This document shows, piece after piece, positions 1 to 5,133 of a stretch of 7,161 nucleotides of DNA (within the stretch, counting starts at the first letter, position 1; each line of letters starts with the position of its first letter). The DNA comes from Methanoregula sp. (GTDB lineage Archaea; Halobacteriota; Methanomicrobia; Methanomicrobiales; Methanospirillaceae). The translations under genes were made by a program, and so were the position numbers. Location of the stretch: contig JAQTSH010000078.1 of assembly GCA_028711405.1 (NCBI GenBank), forward strand, positions 1-7,161, written 5' to 3'. A model generated the notes under the pieces. The model did not search any database and was not told the DNA's origin. It saw only the letters and a program-made list of their open reading frames with translations.

Positions 1-53
1 AAAAAACGTATTGGGGGATGGAGGGTGCCTCACGGTGATGCAATTATGGTGTT

Positions 54-74
54 GGAAAAAGGGGGGGAAAAAAG
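54..74. repeat. Polypurine mirror-repeat tract
   Basis: An uninterrupted run of 21 purines, in the order GG, five A, seven G, six A, G. It is almost a mirror repeat around the G7 run. Read on the minus strand it is T6-C7-T5, a pyrimidine tract of the sort that can slow or stop archaeal RNA polymerase. It may therefore contribute to 3' end formation of the operon, although it lies about 330 bases past the last stop codon. The homopolymer runs are also a natural site for slippage or sequencing error. Confidence 0.45.
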
Positions 75-249
75 TACGCGGGTTTCCCATTGTAGAATTT
101 TTGGTTCTTCTCCGATTTTAAGAAATGAAGTCATAGGAAGAAATTCTGTCATTATCAAGTACTATAACCCTTATTATTTCCATTCACGGGTTCATCATTG
201 GATGAGAATTTTTAGTCACTGGATAGCCCAAAAGTCGATAGACCTTGTG

Positions 250-318
250 CGCGTTCCGGTTATCGCGAGAGGGGGTGCCCGAGCAGCGGGGACAAAAGTC
301 CCTGAAGAGCGGTCTTCA
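250..318. other. Cluster of three small hairpins, possible structured RNA
   Basis: Three inverted repeats lie in a row. Hairpin A has CGCG at 250-253 pairing with 264-267. Hairpin B has GGGAC at 289-293 pairing with GTCCC at 298-302 around an AAAA loop. Hairpin C has TGAAGA at 303-308 pairing with TCTTCA at 313-318 around a GCGG loop. B and C are directly adjacent and have perfect stems of 5 and 6 base pairs. The inverted repeats exist on both strands. On the minus strand they would lie in the 3' trailer of the methyltransferase mRNA, about 85 to 150 bases past its stop. No T-run follows, so a simple terminator is not supported. Function unknown. Confidence 0.3.
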
Positions 319-401
319 AGAGGTACGTGTTCTTTCAACTTTCATTGTAATGCAGTCAAAATATTGTTCCATCAACAGCACTTTCGATGTTACATGAAAT
401 G

Positions 402-1154
402 TCAGCCTGATTCCGGAGATGAACCATCTTCCGGCTTTGTTGCCGTTACGCAGATGTTATACGCGAGCTGGGGGATGCGCCGTTCGACAAACGGTTCCAC
501 CTTGCGTGCGAACCGGAAGAGCGGATCGATCATATCGATATGGGCGAACGAGCACCACGTGACCTTGATATCGGTAAACCCGGCGCGGGAAAAGATGTCG
601 TACATCTCTTCCTCATCAAAATACCGTTCGCCGAAATCCTTCATGACCACATGTTTGACCTTGATCTTCTCGCTGATCAGGTACAGTGCCGGTATCCCAC
701 GGGTGATCAGTTTCTTCCCCAGCGTGCAGATGGCAATCACCCCACCGGGCTTTGCCACACGGTACGCCTCCCGGAGCATCTGATCAGGATCCCGCAGGTA
801 ACTGAAGACGAGCAGACTTGAAATCGCATCGAAGGAATTATCTGCAAAGGGAATGGACTCGCCCGTGCCGATCAAAAAATCGGATGTGGCACACCGGCGC
901 CGGGCACGCGTGATCATCCTCCGGCTGAGGTCGATCCCCACAGCACTGCCACCCGCATCACGATACTTCTCGATAAACAGCCCGGTGCCGCACCCGATAT
1001 CCAGCAGTGCAGCGTTGTGCGGGAGCGACTCCATCAGGAGCCGGCTGATGTGCGTATGATAGCATCTGCCCCGTGGCAGGTCATAATGATTGTCATAGAT
1101 ATCCGCAACCGAGTCATAATGCTCCTGGATCTTCTCCTGCTGTGCCGTGCTCAT
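402..1154 (-). CDS. Class I SAM-dependent methyltransferase (Methyltransf_11/25-like)
   Basis: A 250-residue soluble protein predicted to transfer a methyl group from S-adenosylmethionine to an unknown acceptor. The Rossmann-type signature is clear. Motif I is LLDIGCGTG at about 50-58, followed by the acidic strand-2 residue in GIDLS (D75), which should bind the ribose hydroxyls of SAM. The segment around 108-139 (SFDAISSLLVFSYL, then LREAYRVAKPGG) is the usual motif II/III region of the UbiE-like group. The N-terminal helix (EHYDSVADIYDNHYD) is also typical of that group. The C-terminal third (about 145-235) is the variable, substrate-specific part and gives no clue to the acceptor. The start ATG overlaps the TGA of the clamp-loader gene as ATGA, so translation is probably coupled. 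Only a weak ribosome-binding match (AGGGATG) precedes it. It is the last gene of the operon. The class is firm; a small-molecule, quinone-like, lipid or protein substrate cannot be told apart. Confidence 0.88.
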   Translation of the reverse strand: MSTAQQEKIQEHYDSVADIYDNHYDLPRGRCYHTHISRLLMESLPHNAALLDIGCGTGLFIEKYRDAGGSAVGIDLSRRMITRARRRCATSDFLIGTGESIPFADNSFDAISSLLVFSYLRDPDQMLREAYRVAKPGGVIAICTLGKKLITRGIPALYLISEKIKVKHVVMKDFGERYFDEEEMYDIFSRAGFTDIKVTWCSFAHIDMIDPLFRFARKVEPFVERRIPQLAYNICVTATKPEDGSSPESG

Positions 1155-2146
1155 ATGAAGACATCCCTGATGCCTGTCGCAAAAGCATCGATCTGGACGT
1201 ACTCGCTGTTGCCGTGCCCGACGCGATAATCAGCGTCGGCGATGGCGATGGCAAGACGGGGATCATTGAAATCCCGGTGCGTGATCCGGGAGACCTCAAG
1301 GAGCAGTTCTTTTGCCGAGAGCCCATAATCGATCAGGAGCGACTCGAACTGGCGGATCGCGGTGCGGGAATCCCCTTTCCTTATCGCGTCCATCGCGGAA
1401 GCTGTGATGGTGATCGTGTCGGATTGGGAGATCCCGGACACGTCCCTGCACTGCCCGTGCTGGAGCGCGATCTGGAGCAACAGAAGCGCCATACGCAGAT
1501 CCCCACGCGCCGCTTCGGCGATGAGCTCAATGTCATCATCAGAGCAGGGATGCATACCGCCATTCTCCCGCGTACGGGTCGTTTTCAATACCGGAACCAT
1601 CACTTCCGCATTAATCGGCGTAAAGAAGAGCGGGAGGCACCGGGAGGTGATCGCCGGAATGATCGCACTCTGGTTCGTGGTCGAGAAAATGAACCGGCAG
1701 GTCCCGCTATAGCGCTCCATGATCCGGCGCAACCCCTGCTGTGCGTCACGGGTGAGCGCGTGGGCGTCCTCAAAGACCATCAGTTTGAACGCGGAGTCAA
1801 GAGGACGCATCGACGCATACCACTTGAGGATATATTTGAAATTGACAATCAGGGTCTGGCTTTTCTGGTACAGATGGGCATACCGCTCATCCTCTTCGAG
1901 CAGTTTTTTCCCTTGCGAAAAGAGGTCTGCGGTCTGGAAGACGGTAGTGTTGCTCTCCCAGGTCTCGCCATAGAGTCGTTTCGCGAAGCACTCGATGGCG
2001 GCACTCTTCCCGGTCCCGTGCGGACCGGTGAGCATGAGATGCGGCACATTTCCTGAGGTGGCAAAGGAAGAGAGCAGGTGTATCACCTGGTCCTGCCCAT
2101 AAATCTCTTCGAGCCGGGTGGGGCGGTATTTCTCAATCCAGAGCAT
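1151..2146 (-). CDS. rfcS: Divergent replication factor C small-subunit paralogue (AAA+ clamp loader)
   Basis: A 331-residue AAA+ protein of the clamp-loader family, which opens the PCNA ring and places it on primed DNA. The order of motifs matches RfcS: WIEKYRPTRLEEIYGQ at 3-18, Walker A GPHGTGKS at 41-48, a Walker B region at 122-131 followed by TRDAQQGLRRIMERYSGTCRFIFSTTN, the SRC arginine-finger motif at 168-170, and a sensor-2 GDLR at 215-218. A C-terminal helical collar domain follows from about 245. Length is normal for RfcS. Two things are odd. The usual DEAD Walker B box reads EDAH (126-129), and the conserved NASDERGI segment after Walker A is replaced by unrelated sequence at about 70-95. 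This suggests a specialised second small subunit, as known in methanosarcinal and haloarchaeal clamp loaders, rather than the main catalytic one. A second RfcS should exist elsewhere in the genome. The start ATG lies 14 bases inside the upstream gene and has a GAGG ribosome-binding site. Confidence 0.88.
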   Translation of the reverse strand: MLWIEKYRPTRLEEIYGQDQVIHLLSSFATSGNVPHLMLTGPHGTGKSAAIECFAKRLYGETWESNTTVFQTADLFSQGKKLLEEDERYAHLYQKSQTLIVNFKYILKWYASMRPLDSAFKLMVFEDAHALTRDAQQGLRRIMERYSGTCRFIFSTTNQSAIIPAITSRCLPLFFTPINAEVMVPVLKTTRTRENGGMHPCSDDDIELIAEAARGDLRMALLLLQIALQHGQCRDVSGISQSDTITITASAMDAIRKGDSRTAIRQFESLLIDYGLSAKELLLEVSRITHRDFNDPRLAIAIADADYRVGHGNSEYVQIDAFATGIRDVFI

Positions 2147-2864
2147 GGGAAAGCCTCGCTGTTATTTCATCCATTGCCTTTTTCAAAAGATAATGGTTGT
2201 CAAGTGAGTCAAGGAGCTGTGCCTGTTCTCTGCTGGTGAGCGTGGTGCATGCGTCGGTAATTGCCGGGAGCGCCCGTGTCAGTTCGTCGACAACCGTGAG
2301 CGTGGCAGTCCGGGCAGTCCGTGACAGGGGATTGAGATCGATCGCGATCACCTGTTTTCCCATGCGGACGAGCGCTTCGCACCGGTCGCCATCCTCCAGC
2401 GGGACGAGCACGAGATCCGCTGCATACATCCCTTCGCGCCGGCACCATGCCCGGTCGTGGGAGAGGGGGAGCAGCTGTTCCGCCGTGCCGGAGAAGACGG
2501 TCACTCCGGCGTCACGTAACAGTGCCTCGATCTGCCTGACACGTTCTTCTGTCCGGTGAAAGAGGTTCACTTCGACGAGAGCCCCGCAGGCTCGCTGGAG
2601 TGCGGCGATTGCCGGTGCAGCAAGAGCTGCCGTATTGCCGTTGATGGAGATGACCGGATGGCGGGCACAAAGGAGCATCGCGGCAGCAGTCCGCTCGGCG
2701 ATACGCGCACTGTCTGTCGTCCGTTCTCCGATCAGGTAATCGAACGCTTCACCCCGCCCGTGGGCAGTGAGCCCCTCCCATGAGACGATCCCTTCCCGCG
2801 CGAAGGCTGCCATCCGCTCACGGATAACAAGCGACCGGTACCGCGGGTGATCGGCAGGAATCAT
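2133..2864 (-). CDS. 4-phosphopantoate--beta-alanine ligase (archaeal phosphopantothenate synthetase)
   Basis: A 243-residue cytoplasmic enzyme of the former DUF137 family. It joins 4-phosphopantoate and beta-alanine using ATP to give 4-phosphopantothenate (EC 6.3.2.36), the archaeal replacement for the bacterial PanC/CoaA order. The whole chain matches family signatures: HPRYRSLVIRE at 6-16, AHGRGEAFDYLIGE at 34-47, PVISINGNTAAL at 70-81, VNLFHRTEER at 99-108, VPLEDGDRCEALVRMGK at 154-170 and AIDLNPLSRTA at 174-184. The glycine-rich and acidic blocks form the nucleotide and phosphopantoate sites in characterised homologues. Length is close to the family norm and no key block is missing. The gene follows pantoate kinase with an ATGA overlap and has a GGAG ribosome-binding site. 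The final residues overlap the clamp-loader start by 14 bases. Assignment is strong, because no other family carries this set of motifs. Confidence 0.95.
   Translation of the reverse strand: MIPADHPRYRSLVIRERMAAFAREGIVSWEGLTAHGRGEAFDYLIGERTTDSARIAERTAAAMLLCARHPVISINGNTAALAAPAIAALQRACGALVEVNLFHRTEERVRQIEALLRDAGVTVFSGTAEQLLPLSHDRAWCRREGMYAADLVLVPLEDGDRCEALVRMGKQVIAIDLNPLSRTARTATLTVVDELTRALPAITDACTTLTSREQAQLLDSLDNHYLLKKAMDEITARLSHALD
2154..2157 (-). promoter_or_regulatory. Ribosome-binding site of the clamp-loader gene
   Basis: On the minus strand GAGG sits 7 bases before the ATG at 2146, inside the end of the upstream coding sequence. It supports this start and re-initiation by ribosomes finishing the CoA gene. 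Confidence 0.55.
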
Positions 2865-3727
2865 GAGGTAGTCTCCATCAACAGGACCCCTCGCTGCGCC
2901 ATATGGAATTCATACACCTCTCCGAATGCCCGGAGCACGGAACCGGCATGAGTCCCGTAGGCAAAGACCCCGTTACCCAGCATTGTCATGCTCGCCGGAA
3001 TACTGACCGCGTCGCAGGCACGCAGTACCTTCTTTACCTCCGGGGTCATAAGCCCACTTTGTTCAGCGAATTCACGCGAGAGCCGGAAGAGATCGGCGAC
3101 ACTTTCGGGGAGGGATACCGGAAAAGCGGCGGTCACCCGTGCCATCTGCGCGGGTGAGCCAAGGACTGCCGGGGTATGGATGGGTCCGAAACTGATGGCG
3201 AAGAGGGGTTGTGTGAGATCATAAGATCGTTCGATCGGTCCTTTGATGCCGGCACCCGTCCGGACGACCCGCCCTCCCGCCTGGCACGCGGAGACATCCC
3301 CGAGCCCGGTCCGGAAGGCAACCTCGGTTTCGTGTGCGATCCCGGCAATCGTGTCCGGGCTCATACCGCATCCCTCAAGCTGGTTGACTGCGGTCAGGCT
3401 CGCCAGCAGTGCGGCAGCTGAGAGCCCGAATCCGGCACCGATAGGGAGCCGGCATTCCGTGACGATCGATGCCGATACTCCGATGCGATTGAGTGCAGAG
3501 AGAATGAGGGGCGATGTTTGTGCCACGTCAACGCGGTGACCGGTCCGTTCGATCCTTTGTATGTGGACATCCGTGGTGCGGGAAGGGTGGGCGATCACGG
3601 TCACGCCTTCATCGATGACGATACCGGCTCCGATGCTTCCGGTCGTTGCGAGGTCGTGCCCGTCCACGCGCCTGAAGTACCCGGAGATGTGTCCCGGACA
3701 GAATGCAGTCACAGATTTTTCAGTCAT
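2861..3727 (-). CDS. Pantoate kinase (GHMP kinase superfamily)
   Basis: A 288-residue cytoplasmic enzyme that phosphorylates pantoate with ATP to 4-phosphopantoate (EC 2.7.1.169), supplying the next enzyme in the operon. It begins with the AFCPGHISGYF block (8-18) that is characteristic of archaeal pantoate kinase. The GHMP phosphate-binding loop PIGAGFGLSAA is at 95-105. ETEVAFRTGLGDVSACQAGG at about 133-152 probably contains the acidic catalytic residue. A C-terminal SMTMLGNGVFAYG block at 246-258 takes the place of the usual third GHMP motif. Length is normal. The substrate call rests on these family-specific blocks and on direct coupling to the synthetase; other GHMP kinases such as mevalonate or homoserine kinase have different N-terminal and third motifs. 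It is the first gene of the operon. No Shine-Dalgarno sequence precedes the ATG at 3727, which together with a TATA-like element about 20 bases upstream suggests a leaderless or nearly leaderless mRNA. Confidence 0.94.
   Translation of the reverse strand: MTEKSVTAFCPGHISGYFRRVDGHDLATTGSIGAGIVIDEGVTVIAHPSRTTDVHIQRIERTGHRVDVAQTSPLILSALNRIGVSASIVTECRLPIGAGFGLSAAALLASLTAVNQLEGCGMSPDTIAGIAHETEVAFRTGLGDVSACQAGGRVVRTGAGIKGPIERSYDLTQPLFAISFGPIHTPAVLGSPAQMARVTAAFPVSLPESVADLFRLSREFAEQSGLMTPEVKKVLRACDAVSIPASMTMLGNGVFAYGTHAGSVLRAFGEVYEFHMAQRGVLLMETTS
2873..2876 (-). promoter_or_regulatory. Ribosome-binding site of the phosphopantothenate synthetase gene
   Basis: Minus-strand GGAG sits 8 bases before the ATG at 2864, within the last codons of pantoate kinase. 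It fixes the start at the ATGA overlap and indicates translational coupling of the two CoA enzymes. Confidence 0.6.
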
Positions 3728-3743
3728 GGCAGTCAGTAGATTG

Positions 3744-3751
3744 TATGAAAA
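3744..3751 (-). promoter_or_regulatory. Possible TATA element of the CoA operon
   Basis: Minus-strand TTTTCATA is centred about 20 bases before the pantoate kinase ATG. An archaeal TATA box here would place transcription start close to the ATG, in keeping with the missing ribosome-binding site. The match to the consensus is only fair. Confidence 0.3.
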
Positions 3752-3874
3752 GGTATGGTGTGCAGTGCTTTAGGAGTTGTGATTGTTGGTTCAGTGGGGT
3801 TTTACATCGGTCGACTCTGGGCTTTTCTGTTCCGTGCGTTGACAAACCGGATGAAAACCATGAAGCGCACCGGA

Positions 3875-3893
3875 ATCACCAACGTGTGGTGAT
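3875..3893. repeat. Perfect 7-bp inverted repeat in the divergent intergenic region
   Basis: ATCACCA at 3875-3881 pairs with TGGTGAT at 3887-3893 around the loop ACGTG. It lies about 150 bases upstream of pantoate kinase and 270 bases upstream of the membrane protease gene. It could be a protein-binding site or an RNA hairpin. No T-run follows on either strand, so it is not an obvious terminator. Confidence 0.4.
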
Positions 3894-3941
3894 GACATTG
3901 GTTACTGAGATTTGATCCGGAAGTTGTCGTGATGTATTGCC

Positions 3942-3958
3942 TTTGGCACGTGTGCAAA
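3942..3958. repeat. Near-palindrome, possible operator
   Basis: TTT-G-GCAC-GT-GTGC-AAA: seven matched bases on each side, with a single unpaired G at 3945 and a two-base centre. It ends 6 bases before the ATG of the interrupted small frame at 3965, where an operator for that frame could sit. No bound factor can be named. Confidence 0.35.
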
Positions 3959-3964
3959 TGAATA

Positions 3965-4111
3965 ATGGTCAAAAGTATTCATGGCTATGTTGCCGCAGAA
4001 GCCCACGGATACGAGATATCCATCACGGGGAGTGAACTGACCTGACAGGTCGTGGAAAAAATCCTGCATCCATGTATCGCAGAGTATAGGGAGATCTGCA
4101 AGTTCACGTAA
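3965..4111 (+). pseudogene. Small reading frame interrupted by one in-frame TGA
   Basis: From an ATG at 3965 the plus strand encodes 26 residues (starting MVKSIHGYVAAEAHGYEISI), reaches TGA at 4043-4045, then stays open in the same frame for 22 more codons (QVVEKILHPCIAEYREICKF and T) to TAA at 4109. Both halves look protein-like: balanced composition, a beta-type first half and an amphipathic helical second half. The simplest reading is a small gene or gene remnant broken by a point mutation to TGA. A genuine 26-residue product is also possible. Selenocysteine is unlikely, since the order suggested by the context is not known to use it. I recognise no family. It lies just upstream of the TATA element of the next gene. 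Confidence 0.35.
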
Positions 4112-4120
4112 TCAAAACGG

Positions 4121-4133
4121 TAATATACATATA
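4121..4133 (+). promoter_or_regulatory. Archaeal TATA box of the CPBP gene
   Basis: An AT-only stretch broken by one C (TAATATACATATA) is the best TATA match in the window. With the usual spacing of about 25 bases, transcription would start near 4148-4153. That excludes the TTG at 4137 as a start codon and leaves GTG at 4152 (leaderless) or GTG at 4164. Confidence 0.55.
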
Positions 4134-4153
4134 GGTTTGCAGGGTACTAAAGT

Positions 4154-4157
4154 GAGG
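4154..4157 (+). promoter_or_regulatory. Ribosome-binding site deciding the CPBP start
   Basis: GAGG lies 6 bases before GTG at 4164, good Shine-Dalgarno spacing. Together with the TATA box it favours 4164 over the in-frame TTG at 4137 and GTG at 4152. Confidence 0.45.
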
Positions 4158-4163
4158 ATTGCC

Positions 4164-4988
4164 GTGGATACTGATCCAGACCTGAACATAAACAATCATG
4201 AGAAGATTCTGCGCAGTCCGTATCTTCTGGTGATCGGTCTCGCTTTTGTGGGTGCTTGTGCCGGTATCCCCTACCATCTCGACTATATCCGGATTACGAC
4301 AGATATCCCCGCAACGTCACTTCTCCCGCAATCAGTAATTTCCGCGAATATCTTCTTCCAGCTCTTCATCCCGGCGGCAATTGCATCGGTAATCGGGCTG
4401 TTCATTCTCGAGAGAGCATTTCCCTGGGCGTTCCGGTTTCCCCTGCCGGGACAAATCGTGAAGGTCCCGACCATGTCCGGGTCTTCAATTATTCTTGTCG
4501 CCATACTCGTCGGGATGGTGATGGGACTCTTCCTTACCTTGCTCACTCCGGTCAGCAACTATCTTATTCCCGGATTTTCCGGGAATACGGTTGTCTACCT
4601 CCTCGACCGCATAGCGCCCTGGAAGGGATTGCTCGCCGCTGTTTCCGCCGGCATCATTGAGGAACTGGAGTACCGTCTCTGCTTCATGACACTCTTTGTC
4701 TGGATTGGCACCCGTCTGGTCCGAGTCACAGAACCGTCCCGGGCGATCCTGTGGGTGGCGAATCTCATTGCGATCCTCCCGTTCGGGTTCATGCACCTGA
4801 ATAATGTGATCGCTGCCGGGGGGCAGATTACACCGATCAGTGTCGGGATCGTCCTTTTCGGGAACGGCATCTGCGGTCTTGCATTCGGTGTGCTCTACTG
4901 GAGGAACGGATTATCCTCCGCGATCATCGCCCACATGGTGATGGATATAATCCTGTATGCGCTTGTGCCATTCCTTCTCCTGCTATGA
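4164..4988 (+). CDS. CPBP-family intramembrane metalloprotease homologue
   Basis: A 274-residue polytopic membrane protein (start GTG 4164) with about seven or eight hydrophobic segments, of the CPBP (Abi, CAAX protease and bacteriocin-processing) family. All three family motifs are present in order: EExxxR as EELEYR (E166, E167, R171), FxxxH as FGFMH (F207, H211), and HxxxD as HMVMD (H257, D261). The glutamates and histidines are the expected metal and catalytic residues within the membrane, so the protein is probably active. Substrates cannot be predicted. Known relatives cleave prenylated CAAX proteins, process peptides or act in bacteriocin self-immunity, and most archaeal members are uncharacterised. 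Starts at 4137 or 4152 would add 9 or 4 residues. It stands alone, divergent from the CoA operon and convergent with the sensor gene, with its own TATA box and a terminator right after the stop. Confidence 0.87.
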   Translation: MDTDPDLNINNHEKILRSPYLLVIGLAFVGACAGIPYHLDYIRITTDIPATSLLPQSVISANIFFQLFIPAAIASVIGLFILERAFPWAFRFPLPGQIVKVPTMSGSSIILVAILVGMVMGLFLTLLTPVSNYLIPGFSGNTVVYLLDRIAPWKGLLAAVSAGIIEELEYRLCFMTLFVWIGTRLVRVTEPSRAILWVANLIAILPFGFMHLNNVIAAGGQITPISVGIVLFGNGICGLAFGVLYWRNGLSSAIIAHMVMDIILYALVPFLLLL

Positions 4989-4989
4989 G

Positions 4990-5005
4990 TTTTCACCGGT
5001 GAAAA
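4990..5005. repeat. Perfect 16-bp palindrome just after the CPBP stop
   Basis: TTTTCACCGGTGAAAA, two bases past the TGA at 4986-4988. It overlaps the left arm of the neighbouring terminator hairpin. As DNA it is a plausible protein-binding site. As RNA it could form a hairpin only by opening its centre, so it may serve 3' end formation. Confidence 0.45.
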
Positions 5006-5023
5006 AACGGTACGCCGGTTTTT
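5002..5023. terminator. Bidirectional terminator between convergent genes
   Basis: A run of A (5002-5007), CGG, the loop TACG, CCG, one bulged G (5018) and a run of T (5019-5023). The stem is CGG/CCG extended by A-T pairs across the bulge. On the plus strand it ends in five T after the CPBP gene, and on the minus strand in six T after the sensor gene. T-rich 3' ends suit archaeal termination, and the convergent gene arrangement calls for a signal working both ways. Confidence 0.55.
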
Positions 5024-5060
5024 CCCCGGGTGCCATCATCCCCGGAGCGCGATGGTGAAC

Positions 5061-5082
5061 GGGTGCTACTGCGCCCGCACCC
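5061..5082. repeat. GC-rich hairpin in the convergent spacer
   Basis: GGGTGC at 5061-5066 pairs with GCACCC at 5077-5082 around a 10-base loop. It lies between the sensor stop and the T-rich terminator, so it would stand at the 3' end of the sensor mRNA. A weaker CCATC/GATGG pair (5033-5037 and 5051-5055) lies beside it. Confidence 0.35.
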
Positions 5083-5118
5083 CGGAACGATGAGAGATTG
5101 ATCCCCGTACAGAAAACA

Positions 5119-5133
5119 ATGATGAGTCATCAT
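5119..5133. repeat. Palindrome spanning the sensor stop codon
   Basis: ATGATGA-G-TCATCAT: seven-base arms around one central G. It includes the TGA stop of the sensor gene (5130-5132). It could be chance or a small binding site. Confidence 0.25.

Larger units (their letters stand above)
1..401. other. Non-coding stretch downstream of the methyltransferase
   Basis: I recognise no gene here. The base composition is visibly richer in A and T than the genes to the right, as expected for intergenic archaeal DNA. A plus-strand frame is open from a GTG at 25 through this stretch and on into the antisense of the methyltransferase. Its translation is rich in His, Arg and aromatic residues and resembles no family I know, so I do not call it. 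Two structured elements within it are listed separately: a polypurine tract at 54-74 and a hairpin cluster at 250-318. On the minus strand this is the region where transcription of the four-gene operon should end. Confidence 0.6.

Noticed and set aside
120..144. Direct repeat AAGAAAT (120-126 and 138-144)
   Set aside because: Only two copies of a 7-base AT-rich word; compatible with chance.
264..345. A complete tRNA-Leu gene
   Set aside because: No T-arm of the GGTTCRAATCC type, no 3' acceptor strand complementary to the start, and no anticodon stem pairing.
25..783. Plus-strand open frame of 252 codons
   Set aside because: The second half is antisense to the clear methyltransferase. The first half has an unlikely composition and no recognisable motif. 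The frame is probably open by chance.
1073..2056. Plus-strand open frame of 327 codons
   Set aside because: It lies entirely antisense to the methyltransferase start and the clamp-loader gene, whose motifs are unmistakable. Long antisense frames are expected in GC-rich genes.
3889..3935. C/D-box guide RNA
   Set aside because: GTGATGA (3889-3895), CTGA (3905-3908) and GTGATGT (3929-3935) imitate C, D' and C' boxes, but no final D box or terminal stem follows at suitable distance.
4043..4045. Selenocysteine codon
   Set aside because: The inferred lineage is not known to use selenocysteine, and the frame has no link to a known selenoprotein family. A nonsense mutation is simpler.
5123..5129. 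TGAGTCA, a match to the eukaryotic AP-1/GCN4 site
   Set aside because: No such factors exist in archaea and it forms part of a palindrome around a stop codon; coincidence.
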